A DNA stretch of 27,865 nucleotides. Source: Acetothermia bacterium UBA7521. Lineage in GTDB: Bacteria; Bipolaricaulota; Bipolaricaulia; Bipolaricaulales; Bipolaricaulaceae. The stretch covers positions 1-27,865 of the forward strand of contig DLNB01000055.1 in assembly GCA_002479455.1 (NCBI GenBank), in the 5' to 3' direction. Both the position numbers and the translations under genes were made by a program. The notes beneath the pieces were generated by a model. It saw only the letters and a list, made by a program, of their open reading frames with translations, made no database searches and was not told where the DNA came from. Positions 1-7,210 of the stretch are shown here, one piece after another (the first letter of the stretch is position 1; each line of letters opens with the position of its first letter).

Positions 1-299
1 CCCCCTGTGCGGGCGGAGGATTGTTCTCGGAACAACGTAACGGAGTAGTACTAGCAATCCGTGTGTGAACGGCCCGCGGGGCGTGCGGCCACAGAGCACG
101 CACAGCTCGCCCAGGGATTCCGAAGTGAGCGCGCAGACAACTGGGGATCCAGATTCAACTTCAGAATAGGTTTCCTCTTCGTTATCCGCGTCTCGCCGGT
201 GAAAAAACGCTCATCGGCCCCGCCTCCTGTGCGCCTTCGGGGCTCCGTGCACCGGAAGCCCGCGTCGTAGGTCCGCGGACCCAGTGTCCCCCACAGCTG
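1..299. other. non-coding stretch downstream of the M1 peptidase, with inverted repeats
   Basis: I see no convincing gene here. Short frames in this stretch lack family features and a good ribosome site. Two structures are visible. One is a GGATTG (18-23) / CAATCC (55-60) inverted repeat that encloses a small GTTC-TCG-GAAC hairpin and the palindrome TAGTACTA. The other is a GC-rich stem-loop near 238-261 (GGGCT-CCG pairing with CGG-A-AGCCC) just past the stop of the minus-strand peptidase gene, which could act as a transcription terminator although no T-run follows it directly. A T6 run on the minus strand (A6 on plus, near 203-208) lies further downstream. Confidence 0.35.
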
Positions 300-1634
300 C
301 TAACGCCCGAGCCAGCCCGCGATGAGGTCGTCGAGCATCTGTGGGCTCTCCTCCGCGAGGCGGGAGAGGAGATCATCTCCCGAAGCGATCCTCCAGCGGA
401 ACTCCTCGCGGTAGCGCACGAGCGCCCGGAAAAAGGCATCATCGCCCATTCGCTCCCGCACGGAGTGGAAGAAGAGCGCGCCGCCGGAGTACACGATCCC
501 TCCGTATCCGTTCCCGCCCGGGAACTCCCACAGAGAACTCGCGATCCCCGCCGTCCTATTCTGCAGTCGCCCCCCGGCGTAGCCCGATTCCCAGTAGTAC
601 AGGATCTCTGGGAACCGTCCCTGTGACTCGAAATAGAGGCCTGAGGTGTACGTGGCGAGCGCCTCGTCTACCCACGGCTCGGCGACCTGGTCGTTCCCAA
701 CCTCAGCGTACCACCACTGGTGGGCAACCTCATGGGCGAAGATCATCGGGAAGAACAGAGAATCGAGCGAGTACCGATCGTAGTAAGTCTCTCCGGCAAG
801 AATGAGGCCGGGGTACTCGATCCCTGCCACCCCACGCAGGGGAACAGCGACCACATCAAGCCCTGAAAACGGATGAGGGCCAAGGTGGTTCACGAACACA
901 GCGATCGCCTTCGCAGTGACATCGAGTGCTGCCCGGCCCGCCCGCTCGTGTTCGGCCCGGTAGAAGCTCCGCACCTCAACTCCTCCCACCGAGGTCGTCT
1001 GGACCTCGTACCCGCGAAGGAGAACGATCGCCAACTCACGCAGGTTCTCGCCTACGATGCGATACCGGCCAGGGGCAACCTCGACCTCGGTTCCACCTGC
1101 AACAACCGTCCATCCCTCGGGAGCGGTAAGATCCACCTCGTACTCCGCGACCTCGGCCACGATCGCGTCCCCCCACGGCAACACAGGATGGGCGATCCAT
1201 GACCCATCCCACGGAGCGAGGATCGGATACGCTTGCGAGAGGACAACCGTGTGCGCCGACCGGGCGTAGGACCCATACCCCCCAGCGCGAACGAACTCCG
1301 GAACCTCTCCCCGAAACGCGAGGGTAACGGAGAACGCCTGCCCTGCGGCCGCGGAGAGGGCCACAGTGACCGTCGTCGGCTCGACCGACTCCCAAGTCAC
1401 GGAAGCTCCTTCCACCCACGCGTCGGTCACATGAAGGCGGTCAGCCCCAAGGGCCGCGGGGTACAGGCGAAACACGGCCTCCGGCCAGTCCCCCGGTGCG
1501 AGCCCGCTGACCATCGCCTGGCCGAGGACTTCCCCGTTTGTATCCACGGAGATCTCCATCGCGTAGCGCAGGTTGGCCGCAACGGCGGTGACAGCAACGA
1601 CGCAGAGAGGTACGAGAAGGACTAACCGCCGCAC
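300..1634 (-). CDS. secreted M1-type (gluzincin) zinc metallopeptidase
   Basis: A 444-residue protein with an N-terminal signal peptide (hydrophobic residues 4-20), so it probably acts outside the cytoplasmic membrane. The zinc site is complete: HEVAH at 301-305 and, 18 residues on, Glu324 in WVDEALATY, the HExxH-(18)-E spacing of M1 aminopeptidases. A GIEYPG segment (271-276) stands where M1 enzymes have GxMEN, and Tyr382 in VYSGGALFF matches the family's catalytic tyrosine. The region before the catalytic domain is beta-rich, as in M1. The start is a GTG preceded by GGAGG at a good distance, which places it 13 bases inside the preceding PKD gene. It is shorter than full aminopeptidases (about 850 residues) because the C-terminal domains are absent. 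The family is well supported; the substrate is not predictable. Confidence 0.9.
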   Translation of the reverse strand: MRRLVLLVPLCVVAVTAVAANLRYAMEISVDTNGEVLGQAMVSGLAPGDWPEAVFRLYPAALGADRLHVTDAWVEGASVTWESVEPTTVTVALSAAAGQAFSVTLAFRGEVPEFVRAGGYGSYARSAHTVVLSQAYPILAPWDGSWIAHPVLPWGDAIVAEVAEYEVDLTAPEGWTVVAGGTEVEVAPGRYRIVGENLRELAIVLLRGYEVQTTSVGGVEVRSFYRAEHERAGRAALDVTAKAIAVFVNHLGPHPFSGLDVVAVPLRGVAGIEYPGLILAGETYYDRYSLDSLFFPMIFAHEVAHQWWYAEVGNDQVAEPWVDEALATYTSGLYFESQGRFPEILYYWESGYAGGRLQNRTAGIASSLWEFPGGNGYGGIVYSGGALFFHSVRERMGDDAFFRALVRYREEFRWRIASGDDLLSRLAEESPQMLDDLIAGWLGR

Positions 1635-2365
1635 CCGCAGCCTCCGCCCGGCGGCTGGGGTGATGGACTGCCCACGGGCAGGACCACGTGCAGCACCGCG
1701 GCCGAGCGCCCCACAGCTCCGCGATCATCCACCACCGTCAGGGTCACGGTGTACACGCCCTCCTGGTGGTAGACATGCTCCGGGCTCCACCAGGTCGACG
1801 TCTCCCCGTCGCCAAACTCCCACAGGGCCTGAACCACAACCCCATCGGGATCGTCTACGTCCGCTGTGAACCACACCACGTCTCCCGTCTGCGGCTGAGC
1901 GGGATATACCCGTAGCCGCACAGAGGGTGGCGTGTTCTCAGGAAGGGAGACCAGCTCTTCGGGCGACAAATACCACGGGTCGATCTGCCCGGGTGCCCTC
2001 CACGGGACGCGGCCGAGGAACACGCCACGGGTGAACTGTCCCTCCCGATCGAGGGGTGGGAACCCGGGCAGCACCGGAAGGACAACTCTCTCCCCACCCT
2101 CTGCCCACCACCACACGAGAACCCACCACTCCTCTCCAGAACGGGCAAGTTCGACGGGAAAGCCCAACGACGCGAGCCGTCCAGCGACAAACACAGAGAG
2201 CTGGCGATCCTCCCACCCAAGTCGCATCGGGCACCCGCCGCACCCAAGCCGCCAATCTGCCAAGACGGCCTCAAGCTCCGCCACCCGGGAAGTGGCCACA
2301 CCGGTCGGCCACGGTCCGACCATCACACCCAGAGTTACAATGCCGATCAGGAATAACGTTCGCAC
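1622..2365 (-). CDS. secreted PKD-domain protein with Cys-rich tail
   Basis: A 247-residue protein with a signal peptide (about 1-25). Residues 26-140 form a domain I do not recognise, rich in tryptophan and carrying a CxxC pair (Cys42, Cys45). Residues 147-228 are a PKD (polycystic kidney disease) beta-sandwich, recognisable from the DDPDG turn (171-175), WEFGDG (182-187) and the HVYHQEGVYTVTLTVVDD strand pattern. The tail is PPGGGCGCGG, ending with a CxC pair. The start is GTG with GGAGG upstream, 3 bases after the ftsZ stop. The 3' end overlaps the M1 peptidase start and contains its ribosome site. PKD domains usually mediate extracellular binding or act as spacers; a role in peptide or polymer binding beside the peptidase is an inference. 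Confidence 0.8.
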   Translation of the reverse strand: MRTLFLIGIVTLGVMVGPWPTGVATSRVAELEAVLADWRLGCGGCPMRLGWEDRQLSVFVAGRLASLGFPVELARSGEEWWVLVWWWAEGGERVVLPVLPGFPPLDREGQFTRGVFLGRVPWRAPGQIDPWYLSPEELVSLPENTPPSVRLRVYPAQPQTGDVVWFTADVDDPDGVVVQALWEFGDGETSTWWSPEHVYHQEGVYTVTLTVVDDRGAVGRSAAVLHVVLPVGSPSPQPPGGGCGCGG

Positions 2366-2368
2366 AAC

Positions 2369-3733
2369 TCATCCCTCCGGACGGCGAAGGAACGTCGGGA
2401 TGTCGAGGTCCTCGTCGGCCGTTCGCCGGGGGATCACGGGACGGACCCGTTCTTTCTTCTTCTCTTCCTCCTCGACGGCAACTCCGCGAAAGTCGGCGGC
2501 AATCACGGTGACCTCCACTGCGCCACTGTTTTGAGCTTGGATCACTGCCCCGAACGTGATATCCGCTTCTGCCGCTGCGGACTTGCGAATCGACTCAGCC
2601 ACCTGGGTCACTTCGGTCAAGGTGAGATCCTCGCTGCCGGTGATGTTGAGAAGAACCCGCCGCGCCCCCTTGATCGTCCCCCCTTCAAGGAGAGGGTTTG
2701 TCACGGCGGCTTTGGCCGCGCGGAGGGCGCGGTTTTCCCCATGAGCCTCCCCCATACCCATCATCGCCGTTCCTGCACCGCGCAACACCGACGCCACATC
2801 CGCGAAGTCCAGGTTCACCAGGCCAGGCACGGTGATAAGGTCGGAGATTCCCCGCACGCCGCGCAAGAGCACGTCATCGGCGAGCTCGAACGCCTCGGTG
2901 ACCGAGATGTTGGGAGCGATCTCCAGCAGCCGATCGTTGCGGACCACGATAAGGACATCGGTCTTCTCCCCCAAGCGCGCCAGCCCAGCCTGTGCGCGTT
3001 GAGATCTCAGCTCTCCCTCAAACGAGAACGGCAACGTGACCACACCCACCGTGAGAGCCCCCCGCGAGCGGGCGATCTGGGCCACGACCGGCGCGATACC
3101 TGCGCCCGTCCCTTTGCCAAGCCCGCATGTCAGGAACACGAGGTGGGCCTCGGCAATGAGGTCCTCGATCTCCCCCGCCGCTTCCTCGGCCGCCCGGCGC
3201 GCTTTCTCGGGGTCCCCTCCTGTGCTCCGTCCGTGGGTCACCCGCTCTCCAAGGAGCAGGCTCGATCCGCTGCGAAAGGCCGATAGCACTTGACGATCGG
3301 TGTCGAGGGCCGCAAGGCGGACCCCAGCCAGTCTTGCCTCGCGCATCCGGGCAAGCGCGTTGATTCCCCCACCCCCGATCCCGAGGACAAGAATCCGTGC
3401 CGGAGTCACGGCCTCACGGACAAGGGACGTTTTCTGGGGAGAGGTCACTTCGGTCGCCTCGCCAAACGGAAGCTGCCGCTCGTCGCCTGGGTCGACCAGG
3501 TGCACCTCCAGCTCGCCAAAGACCGTGCGTACCGCCTCGACGAGCTTCCCCATCTTGCGCTGGACGTACTCCTTCTTGAACGACGACTCGATCTCAATGA
3601 GCAGGGCGCCGCGTTCCCGACGAACCTTGCCTATGGGCACAGGAAGGCACGCACGCAACATCCGGTCCTGAACTTCTCCTAGGAGCTGCCTCCACTTCTG
3701 GGCGAACTCTTCTTTCCCTCGTTCGCGGTCCAT
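2369..3733 (-). CDS. ftsZ: FtsZ cell-division GTPase with extra N-terminal domain
   Basis: A 454-residue protein; FtsZ is usually 350-400. Residues 111-420 are FtsZ: GIGGGGIN (118-124), TDRQ in the T3 region, a tubulin signature read as GLGKGTGAG (204-212), the T7 loop NLDFADV (307-313) that supplies the catalytic aspartates to the next subunit, and AMMGMGEAHGE (323-333). The C-terminal peptide DLDIPTFLRR (442-451) is the conserved FtsA/ZipA-binding tail, after a short charged linker. Residues 1-80 are an added domain that resembles DnaA domain I or the DnaX C-terminal module (W14 early, then an LLIEIESSF strand and a KKEYVQRKMGKLVEAVRTVFG helix), joined by a linker at 81-110. One oddity is Lys207 in place of a signature glycine. 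The gene lies outside any dcw cluster, next to secreted proteins. The FtsZ identity is firm; the extra domain's assignment is by eye. Confidence 0.95.
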   Translation of the reverse strand: MDRERGKEEFAQKWRQLLGEVQDRMLRACLPVPIGKVRRERGALLIEIESSFKKEYVQRKMGKLVEAVRTVFGELEVHLVDPGDERQLPFGEATEVTSPQKTSLVREAVTPARILVLGIGGGGINALARMREARLAGVRLAALDTDRQVLSAFRSGSSLLLGERVTHGRSTGGDPEKARRAAEEAAGEIEDLIAEAHLVFLTCGLGKGTGAGIAPVVAQIARSRGALTVGVVTLPFSFEGELRSQRAQAGLARLGEKTDVLIVVRNDRLLEIAPNISVTEAFELADDVLLRGVRGISDLITVPGLVNLDFADVASVLRGAGTAMMGMGEAHGENRALRAAKAAVTNPLLEGGTIKGARRVLLNITGSEDLTLTEVTQVAESIRKSAAAEADITFGAVIQAQNSGAVEVTVIAADFRGVAVEEEEKKKERVRPVIPRRTADEDLDIPTFLRRPEG

Positions 3734-3770
3734 GGCCTATCAACCATTGTGGCGATCGCCGCGGAACCCG

Positions 3771-4418
3771 TCAACTCGCGGACCGCACCAATTTGGGGAT
3801 CGGTTGGAAGTGGTGGACCACGGTTCGCGCTGCTGCTGCCACTTCTGGCACCTTAGGGGCGTACGCGATCGCGTGCCCCACGGCCCTGAACACCGGGATA
3901 TCGTTCAGGTGATCCCCCACAAACGCGATCTGGTCGAGGGAGAGACCCAACCGGCTGGCCTGCTGCTCGACGACGCCAAGCTTGTCCGCCAGGCCCACCC
4001 GAACCACCGCCTCTCCGGTGAACCGTCCAGCGGCGGTGAGAAGCTCGTTGGCCACCGCGAACGAGAGGGCGAGATCCCTCCGCACCCACTCCGCAACGAG
4101 GCTCACCCCCGAGGAAACGATCCCCAGGATATAGCCAGCCCGACGGAGCTCGGTGAGCGCTTCCGGCGCGCCGGGGGCATAGGGCGGCGGGACTAACGCA
4201 GGCATGACGCGGGCAACCGGAACCCCCCGGAGGAGAGCTGCGTTTTCTCTCACCCAGTTCGGATACTCGTCCAGACACCCGCGGTAGCGATCGAGAAGCT
4301 CATCCCACAGCGGTCCCACCCCTGCAGCGGCCCCAAGCGCGCCCCACGTCGACTCGAAGGCGACCCCGTGGTAGCGAACGAGGGTTCCGTCGAGATCGAA
4401 GAAAACCGCGCGGATCAC
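3771..4418 (-). CDS. HAD-superfamily phosphatase, SerB-like
   Basis: A 215-residue cytoplasmic protein. Motif I is FDLDGTLV (nucleophile Asp8, Asp10), motif II is the SSG in LGIVSSGVS (about 98-106), motif III is the lysine of LADKLGVVEQ, and motif IV is GDHLND (about 167-172). The helical cap between motifs I and II and the GDxxND ending resemble phosphoserine phosphatase-type HAD enzymes. It most likely hydrolyses a small phosphorylated metabolite; the substrate is unknown. The start is GTG, overlapping the stop of the upstream beta-helix/DUF192 gene in a GTGA arrangement, so translation is probably coupled. The ftsZ start follows 37 bases after its stop. Confidence 0.85.
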   Translation of the reverse strand: MIRAVFFDLDGTLVRYHGVAFESTWGALGAAAGVGPLWDELLDRYRGCLDEYPNWVRENAALLRGVPVARVMPALVPPPYAPGAPEALTELRRAGYILGIVSSGVSLVAEWVRRDLALSFAVANELLTAAGRFTGEAVVRVGLADKLGVVEQQASRLGLSLDQIAFVGDHLNDIPVFRAVGHAIAYAPKVPEVAAAARTVVHHFQPIPKLVRSAS

Positions 4419-6280
4419 GGATTAGCGATGAGCCTGATCTCCCGTCCTAGTCCGTGCTCAGCAAGCACCCCTGCTGGAACCTCAAGCGCCATTGTGAACG
4501 GATCCGCTGCCCCGTACAGGTCCTTCGAGTCTGCCTCCATCGTGTTCCGACCAAGGAATGCTCCATCAACAGCGAAAAACACGATATCAAGCGGAAGGAA
4601 GACGTTCTTCATGTGGAACTGACTGGGCACTGGCTCCTCGAACACGAACAGGATGGCAAGGTCTTTTCCCATCTCGACGGGAATCCCCTGGAACCCAATG
4701 AACCGCTCGTGGGGAAGAGCAGCCACACGTGCGGAAAGACTCACCCGCTTCCCAGAAGCATCCTCCAAGGTCAGCACCCGGTCATGCATAGTTCCCACGA
4801 CACCCGGGAGGCCCGGGTAGAAACCGCGATCCATGAGCGGAGCCGGATCCTGACCTCCTCCGCCAAACGGGATCGGAAGATCGCCGATTCCATCACCATC
4901 GGCGTCTCTGCCCGCGTAGTCGGAATACCAGTTGCCTCGACCGTAAGGCGCCCACGTGTTCTTACCCAGATCACGCGCAGCTCGACTGTGCCCCCAAAGG
5001 AGGTTCTCGTAGATCTGGGTCCCAGCGGTCTCGGTCCCGAAGTACAGGCTATCTGTACAGCGGTAGAGCACATTGTGGCGGACAACGTTGTCGGTGGGGG
5101 TGGCCTGAGAGTAGGCCTCTTCGAAGATGATCCCGATGTTCGCCCGCGCGATGAGGTTTCGCTCGTAGAGCCCGTACGAAGCGACAGAGGAGATCCCATA
5201 TCCCACTTGCACCATGGACGAGTAGGCCACCCGAGGGTGGCTCGCCCCGCCCTCGATGAACACGGCAACATCGGACTCGGTAAACGCACACAGTTCGACC
5301 ACGGCCCCGCGCGACGTCTCAATCTCGACCCCGTGGCGGTTTTGGTAGAACAGACCCTGTTGGATCAACGTATCCTGCGCTCCCCCTGTGATGCGGACTC
5401 CCACCGGGTTCGCAGCGAAAACGCTGTTCCTGATGGCCACGCCATCGGAGCCATTCACTACGATTCCTTCGATCTGGTTGGCGTACACCCCGCAGTTCTC
5501 GATGCGCACACCATCCGAGAGCAGTACGGAGATGCCAGCCTGAACACAGTTCGCGATTCGTGGCGAGTCAACGACCACCGTGCCCGGCGAGGAGAAGATG
5601 AGAATGCCGTTGCCCTGAGCGCGAGAGATGTCAGCACTTTCGATCCGCACGCCCTCCGAGAGGACGATCATGATCCCATCCCCTCGATCGATCTTCGCCC
5701 CACGCAGGGTCACGTCGCGGCATGCAGCGAGCATGATGTAGCCTGCGGCGACGTCCTCGAGGATCTGATTGGAGAGGCCGTAGTAGTAACGGACTTCCTG
5801 GCCGTTTACCGTGTTGGTGGGTTCCACAGCGTGTCGGAAATGCGCCTTTTCCAGACCTAGAACCTGGAGCCCAATTCCGCGCACACCGAGGAAATTGTCC
5901 CGCACCGTGATATCCCGCGACGTTCGGATGAGCATCCCGTTAATGCTGTCCGTAACCGTACAATCCTCAACCGTTCCCCCGCTCGTGTTGGCAAGGTAGA
6001 TCGCCGCACCGCGGGTGTCCATCGCTCCGGTCACCATGCACCCGCGAACGACGAACGAGGCTGTGGTGCCCTCAATGCGGATCCCATAGAGATCCCCTGA
6101 GGACACACGGACCTGCCAGCCTACGACCAGATAGGGATCACCCGGCGTGCCCGTCCCTCCGATCACCCCGTTCTCGGCAGTGAAGCCAGCATCGCTGAGA
6201 ATGACAATGGGGCCGCGCTCCGCGGCGGCACCCATAGCAAAGACTAAACCCACCAACAGAACACCGATTGCCCTACGCAT
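4415..6280 (-). CDS. secreted NosD-like beta-helix protein fused to DUF192
   Basis: A 621-residue protein with a signal peptide (residues 1-20, ending GAAAE). Residues 25-480 are a right-handed parallel beta-helix of the NosD/CASH type, with many coils of about 22-24 residues built on patterns such as GIRIEG, GILIFSSPG and GISVLLSDGVRIENC. NosD hallmarks include TVNGQEVRYYYG and GNWYSDYAGRDADGDGIGD. Residues about 515-612 form a DUF192 domain: an ERFIGF start, LFVFEEP, the core HMKNVFLPLDIVFF (556-569) and LEVPAGVLAEHG. The start is ATG with AGGAGG five bases upstream. Known beta-helix proteins of this type bind carbohydrate or assist copper delivery. DUF192 proteins are small secreted domains of unclear function. 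The fusion is unusual and its role is unknown. Confidence 0.85.
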   Translation of the reverse strand: MRRAIGVLLVGLVFAMGAAAERGPIVILSDAGFTAENGVIGGTGTPGDPYLVVGWQVRVSSGDLYGIRIEGTTASFVVRGCMVTGAMDTRGAAIYLANTSGGTVEDCTVTDSINGMLIRTSRDITVRDNFLGVRGIGLQVLGLEKAHFRHAVEPTNTVNGQEVRYYYGLSNQILEDVAAGYIMLAACRDVTLRGAKIDRGDGIMIVLSEGVRIESADISRAQGNGILIFSSPGTVVVDSPRIANCVQAGISVLLSDGVRIENCGVYANQIEGIVVNGSDGVAIRNSVFAANPVGVRITGGAQDTLIQQGLFYQNRHGVEIETSRGAVVELCAFTESDVAVFIEGGASHPRVAYSSMVQVGYGISSVASYGLYERNLIARANIGIIFEEAYSQATPTDNVVRHNVLYRCTDSLYFGTETAGTQIYENLLWGHSRAARDLGKNTWAPYGRGNWYSDYAGRDADGDGIGDLPIPFGGGGQDPAPLMDRGFYPGLPGVVGTMHDRVLTLEDASGKRVSLSARVAALPHERFIGFQGIPVEMGKDLAILFVFEEPVPSQFHMKNVFLPLDIVFFAVDGAFLGRNTMEADSKDLYGAADPFTMALEVPAGVLAEHGLGREIRLIANP

Positions 6281-6358
6281 CGTGCCTCCTTATCCTTGGG
6301 AGAGGATAGCGATCATGCGAAGACTAAGCAACCGATGTGGATCTTTGGAGGAGGGGAC
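6281..6358. promoter_or_regulatory. divergent intergenic region
   Basis: 78 bases separate the divergent starts of the minus-strand beta-helix/DUF192 gene and the plus-strand creatininase gene, so promoters for both should lie here or slightly inside the genes. Both ribosome sites are clear: AGGAGG for the minus gene and GGAGGAGGGG at 6347-6356 for the plus gene. I cannot identify a reliable -35/-10 pair. Confidence 0.4.
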
Positions 6359-7120
6359 ATGGATCTCCACCGAATGAGTTGGGTTGAAGCAAGAGAGGCA
6401 CTGCACACAGCGCGAGTCGGACTCCTGCCCGTGGGGGCTACCGAGCAACACGGGCCGCACCTCCCGCTGGGAACGGACCACCTCACCGCAGCCGAGGTGG
6501 CGAGGAGGGCGAGCACCCGAGGCGGGTGGATCGTGCTTCCTACCGTTCCGGTGGGAGTTTCCGAGCATCATCGCCAGTTCTGGGGCACGCTGTGGGTGGA
6601 ACCGAGCGTTTTTCGGGACTACGTGGTGGGGATCGCGCGGTCTCTCGCCAGCCACGGGGTTCGACGAATGGTGCTCGTAAACGGGCATGGAGGGAACACC
6701 CCCGCCCTCGACGAAGCTACTCGGAAGCTGCGCCGTGAGGATATCTTCAGCTATGTGTTCTCGTGGTGGCGAACGATTCCCGAGGTGATCGCGGAGATCA
6801 TCGACGTCGGCGGGTCTCACGCCGGTGAGCTGGAGACTTCAGCCGTGCTGGCCTTCGCTCGTGAGTTGGTCGTTTCAGATCGCTACTCCGACGCAGCCGC
6901 CGCATCGGCTCCGGAGTGGGGGAAGCGCCTCCACGGGGTTGAGGTCGGGTTCGACACCCGCGACTTCTCCCCCAACGGGGCAGTGGGTGATCCGTCTCGC
7001 GCCACAGAAGACAAAGGCCAGAAGGTGCTGACGGCAGCCGCAGAACAGCTGGACGCCTTCTGTCGGTGGCTGGCCGAAGAACCAGAGGAGAACCTCCGAG
7101 CCCAACCGCACATATCCTGA
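6359..7120 (+). CDS. creatininase-family amidohydrolase
   Basis: A 253-residue cytoplasmic metal-dependent hydrolase. Family motifs in order: LPVGATEQHGPHLPLGTD (23-40; Glu29, His31 and Asp40 as metal ligands), LVNGHGGN (106-113; His110), SHAGELETS (153-161; Glu159) and GAVGDPSRATEDKG (207-220). The family opens amide or lactam rings (creatininase), and includes peptide-processing (MftE) and formamide hydrolase members; the substrate here cannot be told. I chose the ATG at 6359 because GGAGGAGGGG sits directly upstream; earlier in-frame starts at 6296 and 6335 have poor ribosome sites. It is the only plus-strand gene in the first 17 kb and has no co-directional neighbour. Confidence 0.9.
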   Translation: MDLHRMSWVEAREALHTARVGLLPVGATEQHGPHLPLGTDHLTAAEVARRASTRGGWIVLPTVPVGVSEHHRQFWGTLWVEPSVFRDYVVGIARSLASHGVRRMVLVNGHGGNTPALDEATRKLRREDIFSYVFSWWRTIPEVIAEIIDVGGSHAGELETSAVLAFARELVVSDRYSDAAAASAPEWGKRLHGVEVGFDTRDFSPNGAVGDPSRATEDKGQKVLTAAAEQLDAFCRWLAEEPEENLRAQPHIS

Positions 7121-7141
7121 CAGAAGGCTTCGAAGTCGGAG

Positions 7142-7163
7142 CCCGCCGCTCCAGGAGGGCGGG
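7142..7163. terminator. GC-rich hairpin between convergent genes
   Basis: CCCGCC-G-CTCC pairs with GGAG-GGCGGG around a minimal loop, giving a strong stem with one bulged G. It lies between the creatininase stop and the stop of the convergent Cys-rich protein gene, the right place for a bidirectional terminator. No T-run follows on either strand, so this is a structural guess. Confidence 0.4.
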
Positions 7164-7210
7164 GTACAGACGGCCGTGTCCGAAGCTCAGTACGGGGCGC
7201 GCGGGGGCAC

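Noticed and set aside
61..270. 69-codon plus-strand frame at the window start
   Set aside because: No ribosome site, no domain, Arg-rich composition; no evidence that it is translated.
2531..3286. 251-codon plus-strand open frame opposite ftsZ
   Set aside because: Antisense shadow in GC-rich DNA; the minus-strand FtsZ motifs are unambiguous and the plus product has no family features.
4454..5860. 468-codon plus-strand open frame opposite the beta-helix gene
   Set aside because: Exactly opposite a clear repeat protein; no ribosome site and no recognisable domain.
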